Assembly (NCBI GenBank): GCA_938030915.1
Contig: CALHIO010000064.1
Location: 1 to 11,406 of the forward strand
Reading direction: 5' to 3'
DNA length: 11,406 bases
From: an uncultured Gemmatimonadota bacterium
Lineage (GTDB): Bacteria; Gemmatimonadota; Gemmatimonadetes; Longimicrobiales; Gaopeijiaceae
The notes beneath the pieces are model-generated. The model saw only the letters and a list, made by a program, of their open reading frames with translations, did no database searches and was not told where the DNA came from. The position numbers and the translations under genes are program-made. This document shows positions 1 to 5,750 of the stretch, piece after piece (positions within the stretch are counted from its first letter, which is position 1; the number at the start of each line of letters is the position of its first letter).

Positions 1-325
1 GGTCGGCCGTGAGGATCTTTTCGGGAATCGTCCGCATGACGAGACCGAGACCTTTTCTCTGCCAGAAGACATTCGCTCTGAAGCGGGCGAGCCCTTCGAT
101 CTCGTAGGCGAAATCGTAGTCCAGATCTTCGACGAAGCTGATACGCCAGTCCTCTTCCATGATCTCGTAGATCAGAGCCTCCATGTCCGACTGGGACAGC
201 TCGCGGAACTTGATCCGCTGGAGGTGACCCTGGACTCGCATGATCGGGGGCGACCCCACGGTGAGGTGGAGATCAGAGCCTCCCTGCTCGACGAGGACCT
301 TCAGGAATTGATCTATCTGAGCCAT
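1..325 (-). CDS. pilT: Type IV pilus retraction ATPase PilT, N-terminal part (runs off window start)
   Basis: PilT is the cytoplasmic hexameric ATPase that drives retraction of type IV pili (twitching motility). The roughly 108 codons visible start MAQIDQFLKVLVEQGGSDLH and include the family hallmarks of the PilT N-terminal domain: the SDLHLTVGSPPIMRVQG stretch (residues about 18-34) and a later FAYEIEGLARFRANVFWQR-type stretch followed by VMRTIP, the end of the N-terminal PAS-like domain. The RecA-like domain with Walker A/B boxes should lie beyond base 1, so activity cannot be judged. The ATG at 325-323 is preceded by GGAG (334-337 on the complement) at 8 nt spacing, which supports this start. 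It lies 37 bp after an MshEN-domain gene and is probably the distal gene of the visible operon. A PilU-like paralogue is the main alternative. Confidence 0.9.
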   Translation of the reverse strand, partial: MAQIDQFLKVLVEQGGSDLHLTVGSPPIMRVQGHLQRIKFRELSQSDMEALIYEIMEEDWRISFVEDLDYDFAYEIEGLARFRANVFWQRKGLGLVMRTIPEKILTAD

Positions 326-362
326 TCAGGGATCTCCGCGTGCCTCGATTCGTGTCTCTTCG

Positions 363-1622
363 TCATCGTTTGAGCGCCTCCAGTGACCAGCGTAGCGCAT
401 CTTCGTCGTACCGTTCGACCTTCAGCACCCAGCGGACGCCAGCCTTGTGGGCCGCGGTGGTGTCATCCTCGAAGGGCCAGTAGAGGAACGCGACCGCCGC
501 CATGTCGAGGGCAGCCTCTGCCCAACGTTGGTCGCCACCCACCAGATCCACAGTCACCACATCGAAAAGGAAGGAACGCAGTGCATTCAACTCATCGATC
601 CATTCCGCCGGATCGTCGGACACCCGGATGGAAAACGTCTCGTCTGCAGACTCGCGCTCGTGCGAATGGACGTAGACGCTCCGCCACGAGGGATCCAGCA
701 TCAGTTCGTGCAGGTGGGGGAGGATATCACGGCACAGTTCGTCCGGCTCGGTCTGCACGATGAACCGGGCCGTCCCGGCGCGAGCGAGCAAACGGACCTC
801 CGCGACGAGGCCCTCCGCAGGACCCGGGAACCGATCTCTCAACGACTCCGGCTGCGTCACGGGAGCGAAAAGAACCTCGCGACCGGATTCATCCACCAGG
901 GAGTCAACCTGCACGCGCATCGCCGTACCAACGCTCGTGAGCTGCGCGTCCCACTTCGACCGAGGGCCATCAGCCGACACCTCGGACAGTGACGGAGAGA
1001 GGCACCGCTCCAGATCACCGCGCCAGTCGCCCGACAGAGGACGCCGGCGAATGATCCCATCCTCTTCCCACCAAAAGCGGGCACGCGCACCTCGAACGGA
1101 AATCCCGAATCGGGGGCTCTCCCGCAGCATCACGACTCCGATCGCCTCACTCAGGTCGATCGGTGCGCCCGGCTGTTCGTCCGACGCGCTCGCCATCGCA
1201 TAAACCTGACGGATCGTATCCCGAACCGTCGTGGGCGAGGATAGCGAGAGCGAGACCTGGCATCCCGTCAGGGCCTGCAAGTGCTCGACGGCGCCCTCCT
1301 TCATCGGCGAGTCCGTGACGACCCTGAGTTCGTCACCCACTTGAAGAATCGGGAGCATGTTGTGCGTGAGCGCCCACTCCGCGGACACAAGTGACACGGC
1401 GCCAAGATCGATCGAGGCAGGATCCGGATTCACAAATGGAAGGTCGAACTGTGACGCGATCCCGTACTCGAGCTCTTCAGGGGTGATGACACCCTTCGCA
1501 ATCAACGCTTCACCGAAGAAGCCGCCGTGATCTCTCTGATACTCAAGTGCCAGCGCGATATCGTCTTCCGTGATTCGCCCGAGCCCTTTGAGGATCTGAC
1601 CGATCGTTCGTCGTTTGCTCAT
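363..1622 (-). CDS. MshEN-domain protein with degenerate GspE/PilB-type ATPase half (putative pseudo-ATPase)
   Basis: 419 aa. Residues about 6-142 form a clear MshEN (GspE/PilB N-terminal) domain: IGQILKGLGRITEDDIALAL, FFGEALIAKGVITPEEL, then the second lobe with NMLPILQVGDELRVVTDSP. In PilB and MshE this domain binds the complex or c-di-GMP. The rest aligns by eye with the ATPase part of the family but is eroded. ARFWWEEDGIIRRRP (about 181-195) sits where RVRYRIDGVL-type sequence occurs. RFIVQTEPDELC (286-297) sits where the GPTGSGKTT P-loop should be. LRSFLFDVVTVDLVGGDQRW (348-367) matches the LRxxLRxDPDxIxxGEIRD region, with the Walker B glutamate gone. I infer a non-hydrolysing adaptor or regulator of the pilus motor. 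It starts 12 bp after the dehydrogenase stop and lies 37 bp before pilT. The MshEN call is firm; the pseudo-ATPase reading is inference from motif position. Confidence 0.82.
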   Translation of the reverse strand: MSKRRTIGQILKGLGRITEDDIALALEYQRDHGGFFGEALIAKGVITPEELEYGIASQFDLPFVNPDPASIDLGAVSLVSAEWALTHNMLPILQVGDELRVVTDSPMKEGAVEHLQALTGCQVSLSLSSPTTVRDTIRQVYAMASASDEQPGAPIDLSEAIGVVMLRESPRFGISVRGARARFWWEEDGIIRRRPLSGDWRGDLERCLSPSLSEVSADGPRSKWDAQLTSVGTAMRVQVDSLVDESGREVLFAPVTQPESLRDRFPGPAEGLVAEVRLLARAGTARFIVQTEPDELCRDILPHLHELMLDPSWRSVYVHSHERESADETFSIRVSDDPAEWIDELNALRSFLFDVVTVDLVGGDQRWAEAALDMAAVAFLYWPFEDDTTAAHKAGVRWVLKVERYDEDALRWSLEALKR

Positions 1623-1634
1623 CGCATCTCGAGG

Positions 1635-2702
1635 TCAGGCTCGCACGGCATACGCCGCACGCAGGTGTTCGATGATGGCCGTCGCAGCCTCGGTCGTCGA
1701 GAGAGATCCGCCAAGATCCGGCGTCGTCTCCCCGCTCTCGAACGACGACACGACGGCTGCTTCGATGCGCTCGCCGGCATCATGAAATCCGAAATGGTCC
1801 ATCATCAGCGCCACACAGCGGATCGCTCCCACCGGGTTCGCCCGGCCCTGCCCAGCGATGTCCGGCGCCGAACCGTGAACCGGTTCGAAAAGCGCGTTGC
1901 GGCCGGGGTGAATGTTCGCGGATGGGGCCATGCCGAGACCTCCCGTGATCTCTGCGGCGAGATCACTGATGATATCGCCGAAAAGGTTCGAGGCCACGAG
2001 GACTTCGTACCGCTCCGGCCGACGAACGAGGTCCATGGCCATCGCGTCGACGAACATCGCGTCGGTCTCGATGTCCGGAAACTCGTCGGCGACCTCGGCG
2101 AAGACCCGCCTCCAAAGGCCACCCACGAAACGCATCACGTTGGCCTTGTCGACCAGCGTCACACGATTCCGGCCCCGCGAATCAGCGAACTCGAAGGCCG
2201 CTCGGATGATCCGTTCGACCCCGAGCCGGGTGGCAATGTTCTCCTCCACGGCCACCTCAGCGGCGGTTCCTTCCCTCATCGCTCCACCCATACCCGTGTA
2301 TTCACCCTCCGTGTTCTCCCGAAAGATCTCGAGACGCAGCGGCGTGTGGGCCGACGCCAGCGGAGACAACTCCGGAGAGAGCAGCACACACGGACGGAAG
2401 TTCACATAGAGGTCGAGCCTGAAGCGCATGCCCAGCAGGATGTCCTTCGCGTGCTGGTTGCTCGGAACCCGCGGATCACCAAGCGCGCCCAGAAGCACGG
2501 CATCGTGCTCCTCATCCAGCGACCTGAACTCCTCGTCCGTGATCGTGATTCCATCCCGAAGGAATCGATCCGCACCGAGATCCCAATCCACCAGTTCGAA
2601 ATCCGCACCTTCGGCCTCGGCTACAAACTCGAGGACGCGCCGTGCTTCGTGGACGACTTCGACCCCGATTCCATCACCGGGAATGAGTGCGATGCGTGGC
2701 AT
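1635..2702 (-). CDS. Isocitrate/isopropylmalate dehydrogenase family protein, NAD-type
   Basis: 355 aa, full length for the family of NAD(P)-dependent decarboxylating dehydrogenases. IALIPGDGIGVEVV is at the N-terminus. The RENTEGEY loop (128-135) resembles isocitrate, homoisocitrate, tartrate and D-malate dehydrogenases, not the RELTGGIYFG form of typical LeuB. The catalytic lysine region is DKANVM (K186). VDAMAMDLVRRP (218-229) and NLFGDIISDLAAEITGGLG carry the metal-binding aspartates (D219, D243, D247). HGSAPDIAG (276-284) carries an Asp where NAD-dependent members have it and NADP enzymes usually have Lys. YVNFRPCVLLSP recalls tartrate/D-malate dehydrogenases. The exact 2-hydroxyacid substrate is not decidable here. 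It lies in the middle of a run of pilus-associated and unknown genes, 48 bp after the lipoprotein gene and 12 bp before the MshEN gene. No obvious Shine-Dalgarno precedes the ATG. Confidence 0.88.
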   Translation of the reverse strand: MPRIALIPGDGIGVEVVHEARRVLEFVAEAEGADFELVDWDLGADRFLRDGITITDEEFRSLDEEHDAVLLGALGDPRVPSNQHAKDILLGMRFRLDLYVNFRPCVLLSPELSPLASAHTPLRLEIFRENTEGEYTGMGGAMREGTAAEVAVEENIATRLGVERIIRAAFEFADSRGRNRVTLVDKANVMRFVGGLWRRVFAEVADEFPDIETDAMFVDAMAMDLVRRPERYEVLVASNLFGDIISDLAAEITGGLGMAPSANIHPGRNALFEPVHGSAPDIAGQGRANPVGAIRCVALMMDHFGFHDAGERIEAAVVSSFESGETTPDLGGSLSTTEAATAIIEHLRAAYAVRA

Positions 2703-2750
2703 GGAGACCGGGTGAAGGCGTAGAACGGGCGGGGGAAAACGCTCGGCAGA

Positions 2751-3203
2751 TTACGGCATGCCGGAAGGCGGCGCCACCACGATCACACCCCGTCCGGGGC
2801 CTCGATTCCCCTCGAGCCGAAACGGATACCTGCCCGGGGGCGCGTCCCGGAAGGACACCACGAATCGAGCTCCCCGCTGGAGGAGCGGTGGAGCGTCCAT
2901 CTGGTCGGTGAGAGCCATGAACGATCGCGCCCGCTCATCCATGTCTACCGAGTCGAAATGCACCTCGTGAACCATCCAGTCCGACGAGACGAACTGAAGA
3001 TAGTCACCGGGTCGAACGACGATGGAGTCAGGTTCGGCGCGTTCGTCGACACCCGAGGCGAGCGAGACGGTATGGACTCGGTCGGACTCGGTGAGCCCCA
3101 ACTCGGATATCAACTGAGGATCGGGACGAAGCGTCGGGTCGATCGGCTCACACCCCGTGCTCGAGATCAGGAGCAGGAGGGCGACGACGGACCGTCGCCG
3201 CAT
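2751..3203 (-). CDS. Cupredoxin-like lipoprotein lacking a complete copper site
   Basis: 150 aa from the ATG at 3203-3201, chosen because it puts a lipoprotein signal at the N-terminus: MRRR, a VVALLLLIS hydrophobic core, then STGC with Cys18 as the likely lipidated residue. An SD-like GGTGG lies about 10 nt upstream. A longer in-frame reading to 3284 would overlap the upstream gene and bury the signal peptide. Residues about 57-143 look like a plastocyanin-type beta sandwich: SIVVRPGDYLQF, then DWMVHEVHF, where H79 is in the place of the first copper-ligand His, and a final strand GRYPFRLEGNRGPGRGVIVV. The C-x(2-4)-H-x(4)-M loop that supplies the other ligands is absent, so a type 1 copper centre is unlikely. 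It is exported and probably membrane-anchored. It lies 16 bp after the zinc-ribbon gene. The fold is inferred by eye; the function is unknown. Confidence 0.72.
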   Translation of the reverse strand: MRRRSVVALLLLISSTGCEPIDPTLRPDPQLISELGLTESDRVHTVSLASGVDERAEPDSIVVRPGDYLQFVSSDWMVHEVHFDSVDMDERARSFMALTDQMDAPPLLQRGARFVVSFRDAPPGRYPFRLEGNRGPGRGVIVVAPPSGMP

Positions 3204-3219
3204 CGTCAACCAGCCACCC

Positions 3220-3960
3220 CTACGTAGCGGTGCTCGCGCCGCACAGAGCGCAGAAGTGCCAACCCGGCTCAAGCTCCGACCCACACGAGCCGCACGGGGT
3301 GAGGTTCTGATCCCTGCCGCAGAACGGACAGAAGTTCATCGGCGACCGGACCGGCAGAGCCTCGCTGCACCAGCGGCACTGTAAGGCATCTGCACCGGAC
3401 GCCGGCTCGCCGAATTCAGGAGCCAGCGGGTCTTGCTCCGACGACCCCTCGCCTGATCCAGCACCGGCGTCTTGTCCGCTGGCTGGTTCGCCATCCGACA
3501 AGATCTCCGCCCCGGGCGGAACGATCCCCAACTCTCCTGGGGGCGCGGCGCTCGGGGCCAGAGAGGTCATGGCCACAGGGTCCTGCTCTCGATCCGGGAG
3601 GTGATCCATCGCGCCTGCCGACAGGTCCAGGTGCTCCGGGTTGAGCCGGACGTCGGCAGCCGCGAAATCGCGATACATCCCGGTGATGGGGTTGCTGCTC
3701 TGAACTTCGGCCTGAAGCGCCTGCAGCGCCGCCTCAGAGTCGAGGACGAGGTACCCACCCTCACCCGCAAGCAGGCGGATGAGCGCATCCTCATAGTCGC
3801 CGTTCATCTCGACCCCGATTCGATCCCGGTGCGACCCGTACGGAACGAGATTCTGATAGATCTCCGCGACCGTGAACGGACCGGTCAGGTACTCCGGCCG
3901 TTGAGTCTGGATCTCCTCGATGAGCGCTCGATGAAAACGCTCGAGCACGTGATTCGACAT
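3220..3960 (-). CDS. Double zinc-ribbon protein of unknown function
   Basis: 246 aa in three parts. Residues 1 to about 110 form a compact, mostly helical-looking domain (HVLERFHRALIEEIQTQRPE, then FTVAEIYQNLVPYGSHRDRI) that I do not recognise. Residues about 115-190 are a low-complexity linker rich in Ala, Pro, Gly, Ser and Glu, probably disordered. The C-terminus carries two treble-clef or zinc-ribbon-type modules: C195-x2-C198 ... C211-x2-C214 and C223-x2-C226 ... C237-x2-C240. This arrangement is typical of double zinc-ribbon (DZANK-like) regions that mediate protein or nucleic-acid contacts. It has no signal peptide, so it is probably cytoplasmic. The ATG lies 4 bp after the TPR gene stop with a strong GAGGAG ribosome-binding site overlapping that stop, which indicates translational coupling. 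A partnership with the TPR protein is plausible but inferred. Confidence 0.8.
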   Translation of the reverse strand: MSNHVLERFHRALIEEIQTQRPEYLTGPFTVAEIYQNLVPYGSHRDRIGVEMNGDYEDALIRLLAGEGGYLVLDSEAALQALQAEVQSSNPITGMYRDFAAADVRLNPEHLDLSAGAMDHLPDREQDPVAMTSLAPSAAPPGELGIVPPGAEILSDGEPASGQDAGAGSGEGSSEQDPLAPEFGEPASGADALQCRWCSEALPVRSPMNFCPFCGRDQNLTPCGSCGSELEPGWHFCALCGASTAT

Positions 3961-3974
3961 GGGCCTACTCCTCG
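3961..3974 (-). promoter_or_regulatory. Shine-Dalgarno of zinc-ribbon gene overlapping the TPR gene stop
   Basis: On the minus strand GAGGAG (complement of 3968-3973) runs into the TAG stop of the TPR gene (3967-3965) and sits 7 nt before the ATG of the zinc-ribbon gene. The geometry suggests that ribosomes finishing the TPR protein restart on the zinc-ribbon protein. This is seen directly in the sequence; the coupling itself is inferred. Confidence 0.7.
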
Positions 3975-5068
3975 AATTCCAGACGAATGAGTCCGGCTTC
4001 GACCGCAGCTCGGAGGAACGACTCGGGATCCGTGCTGGGCACCTTCACCCCGGCCTGCTCGAGCCAGCGCTCGGCAAGTCGGCGCATGTAGTCTTGAACA
4101 CTCTCGTGTCCGAAGCCGGCCTGGTCGCGCATCTGCCGCACGATATCCATCCAGTTTCCGCGCAGGAGGTGCCCATCGGCAAGTCGGATAACCCGTGACG
4201 TTTCCGTCCCCTCCGTCTTCCGCTCGAACAGCTCCAGCTGACTCGGATCGAAGTAGTTGCTCGGATCAACCGCGCCCATCCTCGACTCGACGTCGGCGAG
4301 GAGGCGATCGATGGGGTCTTCCAGCTGTTCCAGCTCGTGAAGACGCTGACCCCACGGAGAGAGTCGAGGGTCTCCCGAGTCCATGTGCCACAGCGTGCGC
4401 TTGAGCTCCATCAGCCGCCACACGGCGAGAGGATCCCAGTGCTCCTGAGGCGGCACGCGTTCGAACTCACGAAGCGATCCCTCCCAGTCACCGCGGTCGT
4501 AGAGCAGATGGCCAAGGTAGATCCGCGCCTCGTGGAGATCGGGATCAAGTCGGAGCGCGCGACGGACCTGACGGCCCGCGCCCACGTCGTCTCCGAGCCG
4601 ATGCAGTGCGTACCCCAGCGATGCTGCGGCCTCCGCCGAGTCGGGCCGGCTTGCCGCCGCCTTCGCGAACACGTCCCGGCACTCCGCGTACAGCGCCGCA
4701 CGATAGAGCGCTCGACCGATCGTGAGCATGAGCTCGATGTCGTCGTCGAAGCCCATCGCCGCCACCTCGTTGAAGAGGCGAAGTGCTTCGTCTCGCTGAC
4801 CGAACCGCAGAAGGGTCTCGCCGAGGCCCACCAAGGCATCCTCGTGCCCCGCGTCGAGAATGACCGCCCGTTCAAACGCCTTGCGAGCCCACGCGTACTC
4901 TTCTCGGGCGAGTCTCGCGTATCCAAGGCCGACGCAGAGATCGACGGCGTTGGGGTAGATGGACAGGCCCTCCTTGAGCATCTCGAGGGCCCCGTCGTAG
5001 TCACCGTCGTTGTAGAGCCGGTGAGCCTGCTCGTCGTATTCCTCGGAGGAGAGGAACCCTTCGGGCAT
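3965..5068 (-). CDS. Tetratricopeptide-repeat (TPR) protein
   Basis: 367 aa, no signal peptide. About six consecutive 34-residue TPR units fill residues 8 to about 210. Examples are ARLAREEYAWARKAFERAVI, LGETLLRFGQRDEALRLFNE and LGYALHRLGDDVGAGRQVRR, each with the A/G-L-Y/A-A-P spacing of the family. TPRs form helical solenoids that bind partner proteins. The C-terminal part (about 215-367) is a different, mostly helical charged region (for example LEQLEDPIDRLLADVESRMG and MDIVRQMRDQAGFGHESVQD) that I do not recognise. The ATG at 5068 has GGAG about 10 nt upstream. It is the first gene of the tight run leading to pilT and follows the 121-aa gene after a 117-bp gap. Likely a scaffold or assembly factor; a role in the type IV pilus system is suggested only by neighbourhood. 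Confidence 0.85.
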   Translation of the reverse strand: MPEGFLSSEEYDEQAHRLYNDGDYDGALEMLKEGLSIYPNAVDLCVGLGYARLAREEYAWARKAFERAVILDAGHEDALVGLGETLLRFGQRDEALRLFNEVAAMGFDDDIELMLTIGRALYRAALYAECRDVFAKAAASRPDSAEAAASLGYALHRLGDDVGAGRQVRRALRLDPDLHEARIYLGHLLYDRGDWEGSLREFERVPPQEHWDPLAVWRLMELKRTLWHMDSGDPRLSPWGQRLHELEQLEDPIDRLLADVESRMGAVDPSNYFDPSQLELFERKTEGTETSRVIRLADGHLLRGNWMDIVRQMRDQAGFGHESVQDYMRRLAERWLEQAGVKVPSTDPESFLRAAVEAGLIRLEFEE

Positions 5069-5185
5069 CTGCTAGGCTCCGGAACGGGCCGCGGGTGATC
5101 GCACACCGTGCTTCATGCGGGCAAACCTAATGCTCGCACCCGACCCGTACCACCGCCCGATCGGCCTCCAAACCCGGAAAGGGAG
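5069..5185 (-). other. Gap of 117 bp between the 121-aa and TPR genes
   Basis: Both flanking genes read on the minus strand. I found no strong hairpin with a U run, no near-consensus promoter and no credible short coding frame. A CCGATCGG palindrome and an A+T-richer patch near 5125-5135 are the only distinct marks. A separate promoter for the TPR-to-pilT run could lie here but is not visible. Confidence 0.4.
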
Positions 5186-5551
5186 TCAGACTTTCCCGTA
5201 CGCGACGCCACAATCGCTACAGACCAGATCCTTGCCTGCCCGAACGAGCCGCGCGAAGGATCCATGCCGTGGGCAGACGGGGTCCTGACCGGCCGTGAGC
5301 GCGTCCTTGACCTTTTTGCGCTCGGTACGCGTGGCCTTGGGGATGGTGATCTCGTAGCGGATCCAGGACACGTTGCACTCGAAGATCGCGATGGCCTTTC
5401 CACTGTCCTGCGGGCGGATACCCAGCCGAATCAGGAAGCCTCCGTTCGGAGACTCCATCTGCTGGCCGGCGTAGTAATGCTTCAGCAGCTGCTTCTCGTT
5501 GTCGAGCTGCAACGCGTTGCCCACGTCCTCCCCCTGATTACTGTCTGACAT
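5186..5551 (-). CDS. Small protein with putative C-terminal zinc knuckle
   Basis: 121 aa, starting MSDSNQGEDVGNALQLDNEK at the ATG 5551-5549. An open frame continues upstream, but a near-consensus promoter lies inside that extension, so the short form is chosen. The N-terminal 20 residues are polar. Residues about 20-75 include LLKHYYAGQQMESPNGGFLI and a hydrophobic FECNVSWIRYEITIPKA stretch likely to form beta strands. Residues 75-85 are basic (TRTERKKVK). The C-terminus has C93-P-R-H96 and C111-S-D-C114, a CxxH/CxxC arrangement that could bind one zinc ion. I do not recognise the family. It has its own strong promoter and a structured leader (5552-5618), so it may be well expressed and post-transcriptionally controlled. 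The SD is weak unless AAGGG in the leader hairpin is used. Confidence 0.75.
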   Translation of the reverse strand: MSDSNQGEDVGNALQLDNEKQLLKHYYAGQQMESPNGGFLIRLGIRPQDSGKAIAIFECNVSWIRYEITIPKATRTERKKVKDALTAGQDPVCPRHGSFARLVRAGKDLVCSDCGVAYGKV

Positions 5552-5561
5552 CACTCGAAAA

Positions 5562-5578
5562 CCCTTGCGAACCAAGGG
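5562..5578 (-). promoter_or_regulatory. Leader hairpin 2, holding the SD-like sequence and followed by a U run
   Basis: Inverted repeat CCCTTG / CAAGGG (5562-5567 and 5573-5578) with a 5-nt loop. In the minus-strand transcript the 3' arm contains AAGGG, the only SD-like sequence in reach (about 10 nt before the ATG). It is followed by UUUU. It could mask the ribosome-binding site or act as a weak intrinsic attenuator. The pairing is seen directly; the role is inferred. Confidence 0.5.
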
Positions 5579-5579
5579 C

Positions 5580-5599
5580 TTGTCGGCTCTGCCCGACAA
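5580..5599 (-). promoter_or_regulatory. Leader hairpin 1
   Basis: Perfect 7-bp inverted repeat TTGTCGG / CCGACAA (5580-5586 and 5593-5599) with a 6-nt loop. It lies right after the predicted transcription start for the 121-aa gene and directly abuts the second hairpin. In the minus-strand transcript a U run precedes it, so it is not a standard intrinsic terminator in either direction. It may stabilise the 5' end of the mRNA or form part of a regulatory leader. Confidence 0.45.
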
Positions 5600-5612
5600 A
5601 AAAGTGGGCGGA

Positions 5613-5640
5613 ATTATACCGAATCTCGGCCACGCGTCAA
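5613..5640 (-). promoter_or_regulatory. Near-consensus sigma70-type promoter for the 121-aa gene
   Basis: On the minus strand TTGACG (complement of 5635-5640; 5 of 6 match to TTGACA) is followed after 16 nt by TATAAT (complement of 5613-5618; perfect -10). Predicted start is near 5606, giving a leader of about 55 nt before the ATG at 5551. This is the clearest promoter in the window. Transcription may continue into the TPR-to-pilT run if the 117-bp gap at 5069-5185 contains no terminator; none was obvious by eye. Confidence 0.8.
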
Positions 5641-5688
5641 CCGAAATGACTCCAGCGTGCCCCGAACGATGACGTCCCGACGCACCAA

Positions 5689-5715
5689 GGGCCGGAGCGA
5701 CGTACGCTCCGGCCC
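5689..5715 (-). terminator. Strong GC-rich hairpin downstream of the 84-aa gene
   Basis: Perfect 11-bp inverted repeat GGGCCGGAGCG / CGCTCCGGCCC (5689-5699 and 5705-5715) with a 5-nt loop. It lies about 35 nt past the stop of the 84-aa gene. No U run follows on either strand, so it is not a canonical intrinsic terminator. G+C-rich bacteria often use such I-shaped hairpins, or they protect mRNA 3' ends. It separates the 84-aa gene from the next promoter, which favours a terminator role. Confidence 0.5.
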
Positions 5716-5718
5716 CCG

Positions 5719-5735
5719 TGCTGCCGTCGGCAGCA
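5719..5735 (-). terminator. Second hairpin just after the 84-aa gene stop
   Basis: TGCTGCC / GGCAGCA (5719-5725 and 5729-5735), a perfect 7-bp stem with a 3-nt loop. It begins 15 nt after the stop of the 84-aa gene in transcription direction and just before the 11-bp hairpin. The pair together may form a tandem transcription end or a 3' stabiliser. No U tract. Confidence 0.4.
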
Positions 5736-5750
5736 GTGCATGAACCCGTC

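Noticed and set aside
1527..2723. 398-aa open frame on the plus strand
   Set aside because: It lies antisense to the clearly recognisable dehydrogenase, and its translation is Arg/His-rich with no family pattern; it is a shadow of high G+C coding.
3204..3284. Upstream start for the cupredoxin-like lipoprotein
   Set aside because: It would overlap the zinc-ribbon gene and put 27 residues before the lipoprotein signal peptide.
5580..5604. Hairpin followed by an A run read as an intrinsic terminator
   Set aside because: On the plus strand the run is A, not T; on the minus strand the T run precedes the stem. Neither orientation fits an intrinsic terminator.
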